From Streptomyces hyderabadensis (GTDB lineage Bacteria > Actinomycetota > Actinomycetes > Streptomycetales > Streptomycetaceae): a stretch of DNA of 64,000 nucleotides. Made by a program: the position numbers and the translations under genes. The DNA lies in assembly GCF_020404845.1 (NCBI RefSeq), contig NZ_JAIOJZ010000014.1, positions 1 to 64,000 of the forward strand, read 5' to 3'. The notes below the pieces were generated by a model, which did no database searches, had not been told where the DNA came from, and worked only from the letters and a program-made list of their open reading frames with translations. Shown piece after piece: positions 63,347 to 64,000 of this stretch. Numbering within the stretch: the first letter of the stretch is position 1; every line of letters begins with the position of its first letter.

Positions 63347-64000
63347 TCAGGGCGTCGCCGCGGTCTCGACCGGGAGGCCGAGCCGGTTAGCGACGGTCGT
63401 GAGGGCCGGCCCCAGATCGAGCGCGACCCGGGTGACGGCCAGCCGGTCGCCCCGGGTCGCGTCGCGGTTGACGATCAGCACCGGCTTACCCGCCTCGGCC
63501 GCCTGACGGACGAAGCGGAGCCCGGACATCACCGTCAGCGAGGAGCCGAGGACCAGCAGCGAGGACGCCGCGCGCACCAGCTCGCGGCAGTGTTCGACGC
63601 GCCGCGGCGGCACGTTCTCGCCGAAGAACACCACGTCCGGCTTGAGGATGCCGCCGCAGATCGTGCAGGGCACCACCCGGAAGTCGCCGACCTGCTCGTC
63701 GGTGAGGTCGGCGTCGCCGTCCGGGTTGATGCCGGCGGCCACCGGTGCGAAGCCCGCGTTGGCCTCCTCCAGGCGCCGGGCCAGTTCGCGGCGGGGGCTG
63801 AAGGCGCCGCAGTCCAGGCAGACGACCCGGTCCAGGCTGCCGTGGAGTTCCACGACGCCCTCGCTGCCGGCGGCCTGGTGCAGACCGTCGACGTTCTGGG
63901 TGATCACGCCGGTGAGCAGACCGTGCCGCCCGAACGCCGCCACCGACCGGTGCCCCGCGTTGGGGAGAGCGCGGCCGAAGGTGCGCCAGCCGAGGTGGCT
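63347..64000 (-). CDS. cobB: Sirtuin (Sir2/CobB) NAD-dependent deacylase, cut by the window edge
   Basis: At least 218 residues present; the start lies beyond 64000. ITQNVDGLHQAAGS carries the NAD/catalytic QNxD and His region, and two zinc Cys pairs are seen (VCLDCGAF and VPCTICGGILKPDVVFFGENVP). GSSLTVMSGLRFVRQAAEAGKPVLIVN is the Rossmann segment. It removes acyl groups from lysines with NAD. The first ATG visible here (63943) is internal, since the frame stays open and homologous to the edge. Confidence 0.93.
   Translation of the reverse strand, partial: SHLGWRTFGRALPNAGHRSVAAFGRHGLLTGVITQNVDGLHQAAGSEGVVELHGSLDRVVCLDCGAFSPRRELARRLEEANAGFAPVAAGINPDGDADLTDEQVGDFRVVPCTICGGILKPDVVFFGENVPPRRVEHCRELVRAASSLLVLGSSLTVMSGLRFVRQAAEAGKPVLIVNRDATRGDRLAVTRVALDLGPALTTVANRLGLPVETAATP

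Overview
The window is high-GC Streptomyces chromosome. Gene content and order closely match, from memory, the left-arm region of S. coelicolor/S. lividans running from a glycerol kinase gene to a cobB-type sirtuin gene (about SCO0509 down to SCO0452). The codons are strongly GC-biased, many starts are GTG or TTG, and purine-rich ribosome binding sites and actinobacterial iron-box, Zur-box and dre-type operators are visible. There is no rRNA, tRNA, CRISPR array or insertion sequence.

Layout. 1-11 kb: metabolic and secreted proteins (MDMPI-fold protein, glycerol kinase, NAD synthetase, a 1002-residue PA14/beta-propeller/CBM/DUF1080 protein, DEAD-box helicase with a structured leader, PGPGW membrane protein, S15 peptidase, DUF5302 protein). 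11.2-34 kb: the complete coelichelin siderophore cluster cchA-cchK. 34-43.9 kb: small regulator-enzyme pairs (MarR + FAD monooxygenase, TetR + TetX-like monooxygenase, MerR + hydrolase), a chitin module (chb3 LPMO and chiG chitinase), an exported ferritin-like protein, a VOC protein and a decayed gyrB fragment. 43.9-49.2 kb: a zinc-uptake locus of AztABCD type with two AztD paralogues, then a 25-residue basic protein gene. 49.2-54.7 kb: AraC and GlxA regulators, hydrolases and an iron-regulated siderophore-interacting reductase. 54.7-63.2 kb: a sugar-uptake and glycosidase operon (binding protein, two permeases, LacI regulator, clan-A glycosidase, GH3). The right edge cuts a sirtuin gene.

How the genes work together. 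CchB hydroxylates and CchA formylates ornithine. The three-module NRPS CchH (pockets read as N5-hydroxy-N5-formylornithine, threonine and N5-hydroxyornithine), helped by the MbtH-like CchK, assembles the peptide, and CchJ probably releases it. CchG and CchI look like the two unequal halves of one exporter. CchF with CchC, CchD and CchE imports the ferric complex, and the SIP-family reductase at 53.9-54.7 kb could free the iron. Iron boxes precede cchA, cchB, cchE, cchF, cchH (two overlapping), the cchJ/cchK gap and the reductase gene. A Zur box lies between and overlaps the azt genes, a dre-like site precedes chb3-chiG, and MarR, TetR, MerR and LacI genes each have a dyad at a neighbouring promoter.

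The strongest non-routine observations are the exact complementarity of degenerate motifs in the CchG/CchI ABC pair, a missing second histidine in the third condensation domain of CchH, the very compact back-to-back azt start region, and the reciprocal motif loss in the two AztD paralogues.
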